Positions 5,261 to 5,687 of a stretch of DNA of 5,687 bases are shown piece after piece (position 1 is the stretch's first letter; the number at the start of each line of letters is the position of its first letter). The stretch covers positions 1-5,687 of the forward strand of contig CABQKL010000113.1 in the NCBI GenBank assembly GCA_902464645.1, read 5' to 3'. A model generated the notes under the pieces. That model saw only the letters and a program-made list of their open reading frames with translations, did not search any database and had not been told where the DNA came from. This DNA is from an uncultured Collinsella sp. (GTDB lineage Bacteria > Actinomycetota > Coriobacteriia > Coriobacteriales > Coriobacteriaceae). The translations under genes were made by a program, and so were the position numbers.

Positions 5261-5271
5261 GAATATGCAGC
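5254..5271. repeat. Inverted repeat covering the rpsF -35 element
   Basis: GCTGCA and TGCAGC arms (5254-5259, 5266-5271) surround a 6-nt AT-rich spacer. The 18-bp symmetric layout with a 12-bp centre-to-centre distance is typical of a dimeric regulator site, and it sits on the -35 of the proposed rpsF promoter. The arms are short, so coincidence is possible. Confidence 0.4.
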
Positions 5272-5526
5272 TACAACCTCATGACCTCCACATATGCCCA
5301 TGCTTACACGGCACTTCTCGCGTATTCCAACCAAATGCTGACCAAGAGCTTGACGAATTCGATAGCAAGATACGCCGCGGCGAGGACAACCTGAGTCAAA
5401 CCGCAGGTCACCGATTGCAGGGTTGTGGTCGCGAAATGCATACCACCGGTTCGATCGATTGCCTCGAAATTTTTAAATTCGCTGCCACGTCATTCATGAA
5501 TACCCATTTTGAACAGGTCATCGAGC

Positions 5527-5554
5527 GCGATCTGGCTGGTCAGGATGCTTTTTT
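5527..5554 (+). terminator. Plus-strand terminator-like hairpin with no gene before it
   Basis: Arms GCGATCTG (5527-5534) and CAGGATGC (5541-5548) pair at 7 of 8 positions (two wobbles, one A-A mismatch) around a 6-nt loop, followed at once by six Ts. The stem is modest and could be chance. If real, it implies a plus-strand transcript arising within the gene-free stretch. Confidence 0.3.
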
Positions 5555-5558
5555 AGTA

Positions 5559-5582
5559 CGTATCCGGCACATGCCGGATACG
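5559..5582. repeat. 24-nt palindrome ahead of the tRNA gene
   Basis: The arms CGTATCCGGCA (5559-5569) and TGCCGGATACG (5572-5582) are perfect 11-bp complements with 2 nt between; as RNA this gives a 10-bp stem with an ACAT loop. It begins 5 nt after the T-run of the neighbouring terminator-like hairpin and lies 40 nt before the tRNA promoter. It has no T-tract of its own on either strand. Confidence 0.65.
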
Positions 5583-5621
5583 AGCGCGGAGCGAGCGGTT
5601 TAAAAAATGCCAAGTTTTCTG

Positions 5622-5650
5622 TTTGCACTTTTCGATTCCTCGTGTATACT
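5622..5650 (+). promoter_or_regulatory. Probable promoter of the tRNA gene
   Basis: TTTGCA (5622-5627; 4 of 6 to -35) and TATACT (5645-5650; 5 of 6 to -10) are separated by 17 nt. Transcription would start near 5657, about 10 nt before the mature tRNA 5' end, which is normal for a tRNA transcript. Confidence 0.65.
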
Positions 5651-5666
5651 GACTTTCGCATTTAAC

Positions 5667-5687
5667 GGAGAGTTGTCCGAGTGGCCG
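5667..5687 (+). tRNA. tRNA-Ser, 5' end only, cut by window edge
   Basis: The last 21 nt begin with the acceptor strand GGAGAGT, then TG at positions 8-9, a TCC D-stem and a GAGTGGCCG D-loop start, the usual opening of a bacterial class II serine tRNA. A tyrosine or leucine tRNA, which have similar D-arms, is less likely from the acceptor sequence. The anticodon is outside the window, so the isoacceptor cannot be named. Confidence 0.75.

Larger units (their letters stand above)
5272..5621. other. Gene-free stretch between the rpsF promoter and the tRNA promoter
   Basis: No convincing protein gene is seen here on either strand. Two blocks I counted are 50% GC (5281-5340) and 40% GC (5461-5520), below the neighbouring genes. 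It contains an AT-rich patch near 5467-5480, a CGCCGCGGCG palindrome at 5373-5382, a plus-strand terminator-like hairpin at 5527-5554 and a 24-nt palindrome at 5559-5582. It separates divergent units: the rpsF operon leftward and the tRNA rightward. It might hold a small RNA or the remains of a mobile element; neither is shown. Confidence 0.5.

Noticed and set aside
5408..5521. 37-codon minus-strand open frame (MTCSKWVF...)
   Set aside because: No ribosome-binding site precedes its ATG, it is too short to judge by composition, and no homology can be tested here.
5184..5603. 139-codon plus-strand open frame in the gene-free stretch
   Set aside because: It starts inside the rpsF leader hairpin, runs through the terminator-like hairpin and the 24-nt palindrome, has no ribosome-binding site and no recognisable motif. 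A real but rapidly evolving gene cannot be wholly excluded.
1..5687. CRISPR array, insertion sequence, toxin-antitoxin or defence genes
   Set aside because: No regularly spaced repeats, transposase motifs or accessory protein families appear on either strand; the window is housekeeping DNA.

Overview
The window is a compact stretch of bacterial chromosome in which every protein gene lies on the minus strand. Read in transcription order (high to low coordinates) the genes are rpsF, ssb, rpsR, rplI, a strong intrinsic terminator, dnaB, purA and the first 119 codons of purD, which runs off the left edge. At the right edge the first 21 nt of a plus-strand serine-type tRNA are present behind their own promoter. 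The genes are about 60% GC (62% in one 60-nt block I counted inside purA). Together with the protein sequences and the order rpsF-ssb-rpsR-rplI-dnaB-purA, this suggests a moderately GC-rich Gram-positive, most likely an actinobacterium of the Coriobacteriia (Collinsella-like). The taxonomic call is an inference from general resemblance, not from a search.

Right block (about 5272-3401): rpsF has a consensus-like promoter, a hairpin-bearing leader and a near-perfect Shine-Dalgarno. It leads the operon for ribosomal proteins bS6, bS18 and bL9 with single-stranded DNA-binding protein. bS18 keeps the four zinc ligands of the C+ type, SSB ends in the acidic tip that docks replication proteins, and bL9 carries an unusual 31-residue Ala/Glu tail. 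The operon ends at a 13-bp, GAGA-capped terminator with a U-rich tract. This makes dnaB a separate transcription unit.

Middle and left block (about 3400-1): the dnaB leader holds two copies of a perfect 10-bp palindrome 18 bp apart and a further 7-bp hairpin. dnaB (replicative helicase) is followed by purA. A good promoter for purA overlaps the dnaB stop codon. Between purA and purD lie a 42-nt near-perfect hairpin and a second GC hairpin just ahead of the purD ribosome-binding site. purD appears to start at TTG.

The genes join DNA replication (dnaB, ssb), translation (rpsF, rpsR, rplI, tRNA) and purine synthesis (purA, purD), a common bacterial core grouping. I found no new protein system. 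What deserves a second look is the non-coding structure: the palindrome pair before dnaB, the hairpins flanking purD, the leader and intercistronic hairpins of the rpsF operon, and a roughly 350-bp gene-free, lower-GC stretch between rpsF and the tRNA that carries a plus-strand terminator-like hairpin and a 24-nt palindrome.
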